A stretch of DNA of 64,000 bases from Irpex lacteus (Eukaryota; Basidiomycota; Agaricomycetes; Polyporales; Irpicaceae), in the NCBI GenBank assembly GCA_001986395.2, contig MQVO02000008.1, forward strand, positions 744,001 to 808,000. Reading direction: 5' to 3'. The position numbers and the translations under genes were made by a program. Shown in pieces: positions 9,797 to 21,239 of the stretch (positions are counted from its first letter, which is position 1; each line of letters opens with the position of its first letter). The notes under the pieces were generated by a model. That model made no database searches. It was not told the origin of the DNA and saw nothing but the letters and a program-made list of their open reading frames with translations.

Positions 9797-11415
9797 ATGA
9801 TAAGGTCGAGGTTGGGGGCTAGGATACCTCCGGAGCTCTTCAGGATCATTCTTTCATTCGTAGGAATTGTAGATCCCCTCAGGTACTGGCATAGTACCGA
9901 GCCCACGGCTGCATTAGTGAGGCGGAACGAGATGCAACACCTTGCGGCGTGTGCTTTGACTTGCCTCTACTGGGCCGAAAACACACGGGGCCGCATATTC
10001 CAGACCATCATACTGCGATCACTGGAGGATCTTCGAGGATTGCAGTCTCTGTGGGACGGCTCCCCTGGTACTCGATTAACACCGATTAGCCACTTTCTTG
10101 AACGTTTGTTGGTCGAACACCAACTGACCAAGTGGCTTTGGATCCATAACCTGCGAGGCCCGTTATTGGAATGGCCCCGCGGTAACGCTACGTTCTTGAG
10201 CCTCGACATGTACGTCAGCGGATCTGTGCCCACCAAACCCATCCCACAGACAGCCCTCATTCAGCCCAAACGTACGGTTCGGCACCCCCTCTTTTACACT
10301 ATTCCCCGTCCGCTTCCTTTGCCATTTTATCGCGTCGGCCTGCATCTTGAGGACATCCACTTTGCCGACTACTCAGGCTTGAAGAACCTCGTGCAGGATT
10401 TCAACATGCGCGGGTTCTGCACGGAGAATATTTTCTGCAAGAAGCTGATCTGGGATGACAATACTGTGACCCCTGCTTTCATCCCAACATGCGCCAACGA
10501 TGCGAGCTACCAGCATCCGACCTACCAGGTCAAGGCCGGGCCTGTTGTTCGCGCAACAGGGTGCACCGACGACACTCTTACCGTGCTCATTCTATACCAT
10601 TCCGTGAACCCTTCGTTCATTCGTACTCACCATGATTCCATCGTCAATGTAGCACCACTCGACAGTCATGACTATGACCTGGTCGTTACCGTTATGCGCC
10701 GTCTACAAGTGGATGCACAGTCAACTGATGTCTTCCCTAACTGTGCGATACGACATTGGTCGACGACGTACGGAAGCGATATAAGTGAGAGGAACCTGAA
10801 AGGTATGTATTCTCACTTATTTGTGCTAGGTCCTCGCCGCTGATGCGGCGGTTTCCTTTGAAAGGTAGTTATCTAGGAACACTGCACTTCTCCATTCAGG
10901 GTTCATCGGTAGATAACTCCGACATATTGCGTGCAAGAGAAACCTCATTCGCATTCATGACATTCACCAACCACTTGCTGGACGATGGCTCCGCCCACAT
11001 ATCTGCTTTTACGATTGAACTCTGCAGCCATCTGTCGGTCCCGAACTCTTCAACCGACACACCTTTGCAATGGCAGCTGGAAGCGTTCGACTGGACCGCA
11101 CTCATCGAACGCATCGTCGAATTCCCTTCTCTGGCACTGATAGAGGTCTGGTGTGCTAGGAAGGAACTATTGGTAGAGTTTGTCGTGAGATGGAAAGCAA
11201 TTCTGACTCCTGTTGCAAACTTCCTCGCAATTTACCACTGCGTACAGCAGTTTGATATTGGAACCGGCTTCGATCGTTGGCAAAGACTTGACTGGGAAAC
11301 ATTGCAACCCATGGGGCAACCGACGTACGTGCATCAAGACCGCTCACACATGCCGTTACTGACGACGATGTGGTCATCGCGCCTTACCATGGAATCACAG
11401 AATCAGGAGATCTAA
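9797..11415 (+). CDS. F-box-like protein, family copy 3
   Basis: Starts at ATG 9797 (MIRSRLGARIPPELFRIIL), with the family block RRNEMQHLAACALTCLYWAE and a conserved GCTDDTLTVL motif matching RCTDDVLVAL in copy 1. A 74 nt intron, 10803-10876, sits at the same codon and phase as in copy 1 and joins to GTLHFSIQG. The C-terminal region ends SRLTMESQNQEI, with the stop at 11415. The protein is about 510 residues. It lies on the opposite strand from copies 1 and 2, divergent from the carbamoyltransferase gene. The F-box assignment rests on the N-terminal IPPEL pattern and the paralogues; substrate and function are unknown. An extra 3' intron cannot be excluded. Confidence 0.7.
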
Positions 11416-11697
11416 TATGACACTCGTATTACGAGCGTAGTGAAGATGATCACGCATAGAAGCAGTCGGCATGAATACCTCAAGGTGTAGCATAAATCTA
11501 TACATACAATAATATTCGGTCTCAGATACATATGCATACAAATGTCCATCAACACGCATGCTCACGACGAATTACAAGAAACGTAAGTAACTCCAGCCCA
11601 TACCTTCGACACTATGGTCCCTGCAAGGCAAGAAGTCAGTAGAAGTTCCGTTCATGTTTCCGGAAAGTAGACGAGCTTCTAGAACCCAGTTCGTCGT

Positions 11698-13357
11698 TCA
11701 CCGAATCTGAATAGCGCAACTCACCACAAGCACATCGTCATTGCTACTTTCCCCACCACTCTCTTGAAATATCTCAGCAGGGACGCTGGAGTCCTCTGTT
11801 CCGTAGCTGATCTCTTCTTCATCTTCAAACTCCATGCCGGTCTGCAAAGACTGGCCTAAATTGCCAACGAATCGCATGGAAAGATTTCCAGAAATTGTAG
11901 CCCGAGAGTCGTAGGTCTCGACCTGTCGCAGGTCAAGGATAAAGCGGCAGATGATGACTGGCGTCATGCTATATATGACTGATAAGTTCACAAAGAAAGC
12001 AATCGTAGAAGCGGTACTGACACAATCTGTAAGGATGTGGACAGAGTCAGGCTGTACAAAACTGTCTGAAGAAGAGTAAGCTATGTAGAAACATTGCCAT
12101 CTATAACAGCATTTAAGAGCTTACATTGTTCTGCTCAATGATCTGAAGTATGTTCAGAATGAGAAGAATGCTTTGAAGTTCAAGTTAGTGATTGTCCGAT
12201 TTTGACATGATTGCTTATGACGCAGAGAAGACCTACATGAAATAAAATGTCCCTGTCATGAAATAGTCAGCGAACAAGTATCAGTTAGGTAGACCGAGAT
12301 TCGCGCACCATCACGAAAGAGCAACGTTGCGAGAGGAGCCTTGACGTTCAGTTTACGTGCGTCTTTGTACAAACGAGCCGTCTTGAACCAGGTGACTGCT
12401 ATGAGGAGTACGTCGCCAACGATTACGGAAACTCTTGTGACCAAAGAGACTATTTGAGTACGGAGCCTGGGATTAGTTACTACAGTAATACAGTATGCGA
12501 GTGAAACCACGCACGTCTAGATAGTATAAACCATTCAGATGGTTATGACACAAACAGAATTATCATACGCACGTTAACAGGAGATTGGCTGACAAAGTCG
12601 GATATGATGTGCAGAGTTCGATGTCCCACACCACGACGCTTGTTACAAAATCATACTTGGTGCTGTTAGCAGTGTCTCTTGCCATAGCCACCGAGTATTA
12701 GAGTCGCTCACTAGATTTGTGATAAACGGCACAAGGTTCAACAGGAAAACAACTACTGCGATGATGATTTTGCCGTTCAGTAAAGCATAAACTCGTAATG
12801 CCGAGAACGCTGGTCCACGATAAGCCATATGCGACCAAAAGCAGTAGTGTAAAGTACTCACAGGCAAAGCACACGTATTGTATCAACTCGAATGCGTCAA
12901 TTATATATTGGTCGGACTGACAGCTGTATACTGTTAATTTATCCATGTTTATGTGTCATACCCATCTAAGACGTACTTCTGTGCAGCAGTAATCAGATGT
13001 TTATGTCTCGAAGAAGCGGATGATAAACGCACTTTTTGCGTAGTGGGTATAAAGATCCAGATACTGAACAGAAGAGAGGTGTAGCGAGTGAACGCGTACA
13101 GCCAAGTTGTTGCCGTCCACTTCCTGCACCACACGACCTCTACTTCTTGTGAAAACGTGATTATGCTCTCGAAAAAATATAGAACTTGAATGATACGTTA
13201 GATAGTCGAGTAAGTACGAGCCACGGTACATACCATTAAGGGAGAGTTCAATATAGCTGCCATCCAGCCTAATAAGAGCTACAAATGAGTACGTTTCGGC
13301 GGCAAGAAATGGAAACGTACTGTAGTTGCAGTTCCCCAACAGACGACATTCTTTCAA
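11698..13357 (-). CDS. DUF6533-type multi-span membrane protein
   Basis: Reading the minus strand, the exon after about 13194 gives LYFFESIITFSQEVEVVWCRKWTATTW, then FTRYTSLLFSIW. This matches the DUF6533 opening (YDYxLTFxxEVxxVWxxKW) as I remember it. Further exons give SALRVYALLNGKI (12.8 kb), LVTRVSVIVGDVLLIAVTW followed by KTARLYKDARKL and LLFRDG (12.4 kb), and a C-terminal exon starting around 11985 with ICRFILDLRQVETYD and an acidic tail ending in a stop at 11698. About seven membrane spans are expected. The family is large in Agaricomycetes and uncharacterised; its layout has led to comparison with seven-span receptors. The 5' end is uncertain: ATG at 13357 is the best candidate, but the first exon does not resemble the family well. 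Exon joins were not all resolved. Confidence 0.65.
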
Positions 13358-14727
13358 CTAGTATTAGGGCAGCCTGAGTGGGCAGGTCGCGCAATAACGT
13401 GGCTGGACAGGGAGCGGTCTGAGTGTAAGAATATCCTCGAGAATCTGGCTCGCAGGAGACGTAAAGCTACCTTCTTATAATGGTCACCCAAGGCACACAG
13501 ATAAATGAGAGCAATGAGTGTCACACTGATATGGTGCGCAGATCCATCAGGTATCAATGCATGCTCGCGGAAGTAGGCAAATTGATCTCTGGCATCCGTC
13601 AAACACGTCAGGCAAAGTGAGCATCTTAGACGTGATGGACATACAGTACTTTACCGAATACAGCCATGGAGATGGTCTGAATCGCCTAGACCGACTTCTC
13701 TGCCGTCGGCAGGCAGCGAAAGGCAGTTCATGTTCCTCTCCTTGTGTGTTCTTCTAGTTCCGACTGTCATACGAGCATAAGCTGTTCGCACTGTGGTGTA
13801 CGACGATCGTCCGGATATCAAGCGAGGTAGGATATGCATAACCCACGCTTTGCTTCTAGGGTGATCATGTCTGCATCCGCGTGCCAGTTGCTTCTTAATA
13901 TGTAAGCATCATAGACCGCCCAGTATCCGCTCACTTGTGATTGACTGTCCTATAAGGCTGTAAGCGCGACGTATACATACGTTTGTGCACTGGTGGCAGC
14001 TCTGAGGCTGCCACGGTACAGCAGGCGTGAGATGTACCAGGACTCGGATTCCTGAGAATCACGGGAATTACATGAACGTTCGTCCTTGTCGGTCATTACA
14101 GTTGCCTGACATTTCTCATACTTCATTGGTACTGGTGATATCGTTCGTACCGTTCAATACATAATGCCCAGTCCGTACATGAAAAACATAACACTTACTG
14201 GTCTCCGCGTGGCAAGGCACAGCGCTGCCGAACAGATCGAGCTTGACTGACTTGAGTAGCAAATAGAGTACAGTTGTTATAGCTTGAGGTTGGAAACGTG
14301 GAAATGCCGCGGTGGTTATTTGGCCATATCGATATTTAGAGTTCGTTTGACCGTCAGGACATCCGAGTTCGAGTCCGAGTTGTGTGGAAGAAAAGTGACC
14401 GAGTTGAGCCGAGCGAGCGCTGAGCGCGGTGACTATTTACACTTGTTTACCCAGCCCATCAAAGTCACTTTGCGCCCTTAGGGATTACTGACAAGATACA
14501 CAAAATTTTACGCGGATTATGATATCCTTCATGGTATAAATGACTATTAAAGACTAACAGCAAACATCGTGGTGTGCGCAAAGTTTCAGACTGAAGAGCC
14601 TGCCGACTTCGATGGCAGGATTCCACAAGGCTACTTAGTCCTAGGCACCTAGTACGTCAATCCTCGACTGAAGCGTCGGCTTGCATTAACATATAATTTT
14701 TCATCGAGTAAGCTTTCATACGCACTT
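13358..14727. other. Intergenic, 1.4 kb
   Basis: Only short overlapping open frames without recognisable content. An 82-codon minus-strand frame at 13354-13602 could be an upstream exon of the DUF6533 gene, but nothing supports it. No RNA gene or repeat seen. Confidence 0.4.
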
Positions 14728-17276
14728 CTACAATGGATACTTCAGGAATATCTCCGTCACATTGCCAATCGCATCTTTCCTGAAGGTGTCCTGGGTAATC
14801 TCTTGGGGTATCGTACCGTCCAAAAATGTCATCAACAGAGGATTGGACGTCGTATAGCGTGGCCACTGCGCCTGCAATCCGGTACCATTACCATTCGGGT
14901 CGAGGCGATTGACAAAATTGACAAGGTAGTCTGTCAGTTCTCCATCACCATAGATGTTCACCAAGTCGTGGCCGTGATACTATAAACAGGAAACCAAGCT
15001 CAGTTACTCTGACAATGACTTGTAAGTTGTGACCGAGGACATACCGATCCAAGATCCGGGAGAGACTTTGACCTCTTCGACACTACTTCCTCGTGCGTAT
15101 ATTATACATCATAAAGGGAGTTACAGTAAGTTTATAACGGTACGCACAGAATGACCATGTAGGTTGTTTGTCAGATCGCTGCTGCAAAAAGAAACGCCTT
15201 GGACCAACGAAGATAGCATCTCCATGAAACGCAGCCAGACGTTTATATTCCGGAGTCAAGGCGTTGTCGTTGCCAGTGTCGAATGGCGAGCCTTGGGTAA
15301 CGTCGTCAGGGTAAAGGACAAGCAGCTGATCGATGTCTTCCAATGGGGCGGTGGGTAAGTAGTTATTGGCGATGTATTTCCTGGTGTCGTTATTCGTGCT
15401 GATGATGTGCGCTCAGCGTATCTGAACTGAAGTGCATGCGAGATATAACTTACGTGACGTTGGTTGCCGAGAGTACGAAGAGCGTGCCTTCATCATCACA
15501 GTCCTGCACCAAGCCGTCCAAGCATAAGCGATAGTAATACCTATATTATCAAATTGAAACATACTCCAGTTACGAAGGGGATATTTGCTACCGTCCCTTT
15601 CAAGACCGCACGCTGAGGAGGATCAACCAGAAAACGACCGTCCGCTCGAGGAGCCCATGAAGAATCTGAAGACTGTTAGGGCAACATTCTTGCCAGTGAG
15701 TTCGCCAGCTCGCCTACGAGAGCAGAGACACAGGCTTACATTGGACGCAGAAGAATTTAACGCGGCCTTGAAGGCCTCATACGGCACAGCCCTCAAGCAC
15801 TGCAGCGAGTCAGTAGAGTTCTGACAGTCTACGCTCTCCACGAGGTGGTCGTAACTTTGTTGGCCTTGCTCCACGGTTCCGAAAGGGATGGGAGATCCGG
15901 ATTGCATGAACCCAGCGCGGAAGAGACCCTCGCTGTCTCCTCCGTTGGCGATCATGTGAAGAGCAACGGAGATAGCACCGGCTGACTCTCCCCAGCTAAG
16001 TTGGAATGTAAGCCAGTTTGAGCATCCTTTTCTGAGAAAGATATAACCATTGTAGGCTGAACGCACATGGTGACCTTGTCAGGATCCCCGCCGAATGCCG
16101 AGATGTATTTTCGAACCCATCTGAACGCCTGGCGTTCTATCATGGGAGCAGACAACATGACTGATCTGTAGCGTAGGAATAGTTGTGTATATCATCACTT
16201 ACGATCTTGCAAACCTAGATTGGCCACGCCAGCCTCCTTGACTTCGGCGCCACCTAGGAAGCCGAAAGCTGATCGGGTTTCCGTTAGCAAATTGAAGTTT
16301 CTCTGCTGAGAACATGGGCTTACCAGCCAGCCTACAAGTGCAAGTAAATCTTAGTCACGGTAGTCGGTCTAGCAGTTGTAATAGGATAAGGGACGTACCT
16401 ATAGTTCATGCTAACATAGATAATGGGCTGATTCAAAGCAACAGATCGCTGCACAATGAAAGACCCATCGTAACTGTGGGACATCATGCATCAGCCGCGT
16501 CACCAGTATTTTGGAGCAGGGACATACGAGACAGTGCCACCACCGGTAAAACCACCTACACCCAGATGGCTGAGCACCAGCAACGACAAGATCAGTCATA
16601 TTTGCATTACACACCTCCGTAGATCCACTGCACAGACACCATATCATTAGTGTTTGGGTAGCGGAATAAAATCTCGTAGCGTAGCTTACAGCAACGACAG
16701 GCAACTTAGAGTCCTTTGTAACGCCGTCCGGCTGCCAGACATTGATTGTCAAACCTATGACCCTCATTATCTCAGCAATGCAGATACATGACATTTATAC
16801 GAGATCATAACACTCACAGTCCTCAGAGTCTACCAAATTTGAGTTTGCACTCTCCAGAATCGCTTTGGCAGCTGGTGCGAGGTTATCCGGGATATTGTAT
16901 GGCGCGTTATCTTGGGTACACGAAGGTCCGAACGTGGTCGCGTTGACCACGCCCAAGGCGTATGGGTCATTGGGAATAGGGAGTCTGAATCTCAGATCGC
17001 CCGTCCTGACAGATTTAAGTGAATGTCAATGAGGGCTCATAGGAACTTTGAAGACTGGAATTTAACGACTCACGGGGGCTTCGCAAACGGTATCCCAGCA
17101 AACCTGTTAGTGTCGGTGATGTTGTTATACACACCGAAAAATGTGGCGTCGTCCAATCTGACCGTAGGGGCAACCTCTTCTGCAGCACGAGCAGCAGTAG
17201 CGAGGGGGGATAAAGCAGCCAGACTGGTGGAGGCCACTATCCAGGCGAGTATGGGTATCTTACCACAGCGACACAT
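14728..17276 (-). CDS. Secreted type B carboxylesterase (carotenoid ester lipase-like), copy 1
   Basis: An alpha/beta-hydrolase that cleaves carboxylic esters outside the cell; similar fungal proteins are annotated as carotenoid ester lipases. Starts at 17276 with a hydrophobic signal peptide (residues 1 to about 31, cut near ATAARA), then RLDDATFFGVYNN and RFAGIPFAKPP. Oxyanion hole WIYGG|GFTGGG is split by an intron; nucleophile elbow WGESAGAISVALHM; acid region DCDDEGTLF; catalytic His region YHGHDLVNIYGDGEL; it ends in LKYPL with a stop at 14728. The gene is broken by about ten short introns. TATAAA-type box 70 bp upstream (17345-17352). It is the most divergent of the three adjacent copies and the only one with GESAG rather than GESSG. 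The substrate cannot be told from sequence. Confidence 0.85.
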
Positions 17277-17344
17277 TTAACTTTGACCTGGAGATGAGGG
17301 GTGCGCTGCAGCTTGGGGTGGAGCGTACTATTTGTTGTGGCCCA

Positions 17345-17352
17345 TTTATATA
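17345..17352 (-). promoter_or_regulatory. TATA box of esterase copy 1
   Basis: TATATAAA on the minus strand, about 69 bp before the ATG; comparable boxes precede copies 2, 3 and 4. Confidence 0.6.
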
Positions 17353-18030
17353 CCTCCAACGAAGGTCTCCCTCGGTCATCCACCTCGGAGCTTCTGTTGA
17401 TCATGACGCCGGCGGTGGTGGATGACGATGTAGTAGGCGTAAGGTAACCTGGAAAGAACGTTTCGGCGGCATTTTATGGAACGTGGCAACACCATGCGGC
17501 TATTCATACTGTTTACTCGGCTAAATGCTGACTGCGAGGGTACAAACGTTCATGGAGATGATCGAGAAGATCGCGGTTCAACATCGCCGTCCCATTAGAA
17601 ATCCGATGTGGCTTGCACTGTAAAAAGCTCTGAACAAGGGTTTCGCTTTCGATGTTTTTGAAGTTAATACCTAGCTGGAATGGTAATTGCTTGCACTGTG
17701 ACGATGAGTAGCTTGAAATGGTGCACATGCTTGTGCCAGTTCTCTCTGAGCGGGTGATGGAGGAAGTGGATTTCTAAAAGAACAGTCAAAGGTCCCGAGT
17801 CGACCCCGGAAATCACAATGGAAGGGAGCTCTACTCACATTCAATTGGTCTCCCATTGCACATTACTTTAGCCAATTTGCGTTTGAACATGTATTGATTC
17901 TCCAGCATCCCAGGTGCATTGCACAGCTTTCCGGAGGGGAGAGATCGCGATATACAGTAGGCACCATGTGCGTCAGCAATGGAGGAAGCGTACCAGGAAG
18001 ATGGATGTATGTGAAATGTGAGAGAAGTTG
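17353..18030. other. Intergenic between esterase copies 1 and 2
   Basis: No gene recognised. The right end merges into the 3.2 kb duplicated unit that begins near 18030. Confidence 0.4.
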
Positions 18031-18243
18031 GGATGCACCAACCGAAAGTTTTGGACACTCACGAGGATGCATGTCGGCTCTTGCCTCTCGCCGGCTTCGA
18101 TCTAACTGAGAAAACTTCTTAGGACTGTGTACGACAGACCGTCGTCACGGTTATTCTTAGCAGGGAAACCACGGTGAGTTATTCTGGGCGCAACACATGC
18201 ATACAGATACTTGTCATGGTAATTTACGCTCCACTGAGAACTG

Positions 18244-20867
18244 TCACAGCGGATACTTGAGGAACAGCTCCGTCAGATTGCCAATCGCATCCTGCCTGAA
18301 GGTGTCCTGAGTGATCTCCTGGGGAGTGGTACCGTCCAGGAACGTCATCAGCGCCGGATTCGATGATGTGTACTGTGGCCAGCTGATAACCGATTGTGAC
18401 TCAGTATCCGTGCCGTTGCCGTTCGGGTCGAGGTGGTTGACGAAGTTGACGAGGTATGTCGTCAGCTCTCCCCCGCCGTAAACGTTGGCTAAGTCATGAT
18501 TGTGATACTTGAAACATATTACTGTCATGTGAGCTGAAAGACTTTCATGTGGCGAACTGCAGACAACCCACCGATCCGAGATCCGGAAGGGACTTTGACC
18601 TTTTTGATACTATCGACTCATGAGTACAGAGCACAGATGGCAGAAAGGTATACGCACAGAACGACCACGTCGGCTGCTTGTCCGCCCGTTGCTGCAAGAA
18701 GAAGCGCCTCGTACCGATAAAGATGAGGTCTCCATGGAAAGCAGCCAGCCGTTTGTACTCTGGAGTCAGGGCGTTCTCGGTACCAGTGTCGAATGGCGAG
18801 CCTTGAGTGATATCGTCTGGGTACACTGAAAGCAGTTGATCGACTTCGGCTTCTGTGGCCCTTGATAGGTAGTTAGAAGCGAGGTATGCCTTAGTACCGT
18901 TGTTCGTCCTGCAGAACACTGTGGTTAGCAGACATCGTGCATTAATGGTTGAGGGGGTGACTGACGTGATATTGGCCTGTGACAATGCGAACAGAGTGCC
19001 CTCGTCATCACAATTCTAATGAAATCAGCGTTAGCGGCTCAACACTGGTCGTATGACACTACACATACTCCGGAGACGAAAGGGATATTCGCCACAGTTC
19101 CCTTCAACACTGCCTGCTGAGGAGGGTCGAGCAAAAATACGCCATCCGCTCTTGGGACCCACGAAGAGTTCAAAGCCTGCCCACGCAACATCCCAAAGCA
19201 CAATACTCGTAAGCCCTGTATCCTCTTAGCAAAGACGATGAACTAACCTGGAACGACAGAATAGATGGTGAAGCGTTCATCGCCTTCTTAAGCACCTCAT
19301 ACGGTGCCTCCCTCAAACACTGCAGGGAATCAGTAGCATTCTTGCAGCCTGCGTTCTCAACGAGCTGATCATAGCTCCATTGACCCTGTTCGATCTCTCC
19401 GTACGGAATTGGGGAGCCAGATTCCATGAACCCGCCACGGAAGAGACCTTCGTTGTCTCCTCCATTCGCGACCATGTGGAGGGCGACTGAGATGGCGCCT
19501 GAGGACTCGCCCCAGCTGAATGACGAGGTGGGTAATGAGGTGAATATCAGTGTTCTCATTGTTCGGTAAGTGGCTGGACAAGAAACGTACATAGTTACTT
19601 TGGTAGGATCCCCACCGAATGCGGAGATGTACTTTTGTACCCATCTAAAGGCCTGGCGCTCTAGTTATAACAACGACGTGCCATGAATGGTACATCTCTC
19701 CTCTGTGGAGTGTTCAATAATACTCACGGTCTTGCAAGCCCAGGTTGGCTACTCCCGCTGCTTTGACTTGAGCGCCACCCAGGAAGCCAAAGGCTGAGTG
19801 AATATCGTATATCAATGAAAACTCCTCCCATGATATGCTATGGTTCGAAACTGACCAGAAACTCTGCACCACACGTCTATTCAGTAGGTGACAAGTTTTC
19901 AAAGGGGGTATGGGCTGCCTTACCTGTGGTTAATGCTCGCATAGATGATCGGCTGGTTCATGTCAATAGACCTCTGCACGATGACTGATCCATCAAATCT
20001 ATACGTGGTGACAATTCCAGCATTCTCAGCTTGACTATCGATGCCAGTGGAAGAGTCAAATACGTACCCAACTGAACCACCAGACTCGTAGCCCCCTGTG
20101 AACCAGAGAATCCGATCGTCAACAGCCTGAGAAGAGCCGTTTAAACAGCTGCGTACCTCCGAAGATCCACTAGTAGCATGGTTAGTGCAGCGTCAGTATT
20201 TGCCAATGAGAGACGGATTGTGGTGAGCCCACGTACGATGACAACAGGCAGCTTCGCATCTTCCGCGACGCCCTCAGGCTGCCAAACGTTAATCGTCAAG
20301 CCTACAACGATCCCGAATAACAGTTAGAGTACATCCCCTGGTAGATCCCCATAATCACGAAGGAAAACGCTTTCCCAAACATTGCACCATATGAGAAAGA
20401 ATACTCACAGTCCTCCGCATCCGTCAAACTCGAACCAGAAGCCTCCAGAACAGCCCTTGCCTCAGGCGCGATGTTATCCGGGATGATATATGTCACATTC
20501 TGCTGCGGACACACGGGTCCGAAAGCGGTGGCGTTGAACAAGCCGGTGTAGGGGTCGTTGGGCAGTGGGAGTCTGAATCGCAGGTCGCCCGTCCTGATTG
20601 AAAGGTAAAGCGTGTTATAAATTGAGTGAGCTGACGTGACATGACTTGGGGGATAGAAGTGGAAGAAGGGGGAGTAGAGGATGCTTACGGAGGCTTGGCG
20701 AATGGGATCCCGAGGAACCTATTCGTGCTTCCGTTGTTGATACCTGTGAAGGTCGCTTGGTCGAGTTTGACTTGGGGAGAACTCGCAGACGCGCTAGTGA
20801 GAGTAGAAGAGAGCACAGCCGTCACCCACAGCGACAGAGACAACGGTGGTAGAAAGAGTAGGTGCAT
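18244..20867 (-). CDS. Secreted type B carboxylesterase, copy 2
   Basis: Starts at 20867 with a signal peptide (MHLLFLPPLSLSLWVTAVLS), then VKLDQATFTGINNGS and RFLGIPFAKPP. Catalytic machinery is complete: oxyanion WIFGG|GYESGGS split by the conserved intron, elbow WGESSGAISVALHM, acid region NCDDEGTLFALSQANIT, His region YHNHDLANVYGGGEL; C-terminus LKYPL. TATATA at 20930-20936, 63 bp upstream. Very close to copy 3 along its whole length including introns. The GES-S-G elbow keeps the nucleophile serine in GxSxG. Probably a secreted ester hydrolase acting on lipid or carotenoid esters; specificity is unknown. No frame break was noticed, but not every exon junction was checked. Confidence 0.87.
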
Positions 20868-20929
20868 TCTGCCGCTACTAGTACTTGAGGGGAAAGCGAC
20901 AATGATCCATGGAATGTCATGCAACTCCG

Positions 20930-20936
20930 TTATATA
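20930..20936 (-). promoter_or_regulatory. TATA box of esterase copy 2
   Basis: TATATA element 63 bp before the ATG, in the usual position for this gene set. Confidence 0.55.
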
Positions 20937-21239
20937 TGTGGGCTGCTTCATCAAGGGCAGTCACTGAAATACTTACGTGCATCAGAAAGGGAGTTCATGG
21001 CATAAGAAAGTGATGGGATGTACGTGACGTACCTCGTCGGCAACTATGTAGGTGCTCGTGATCATAATCAAGCTGTGCTTCGAGAACTTAGAATCAAACA
21101 ACCGGGGAATCCGGCACCGCAGATCTAGAGATGCAAGCGTCAGCTTTTTGTTGGAATGGTCGTCGATAAAGACGAGTAAAGTGGCTCAAGCTGGGAGTTC
21201 CCTGAAAAATCAGTCGACACTGACGTTTCGACGAAACGA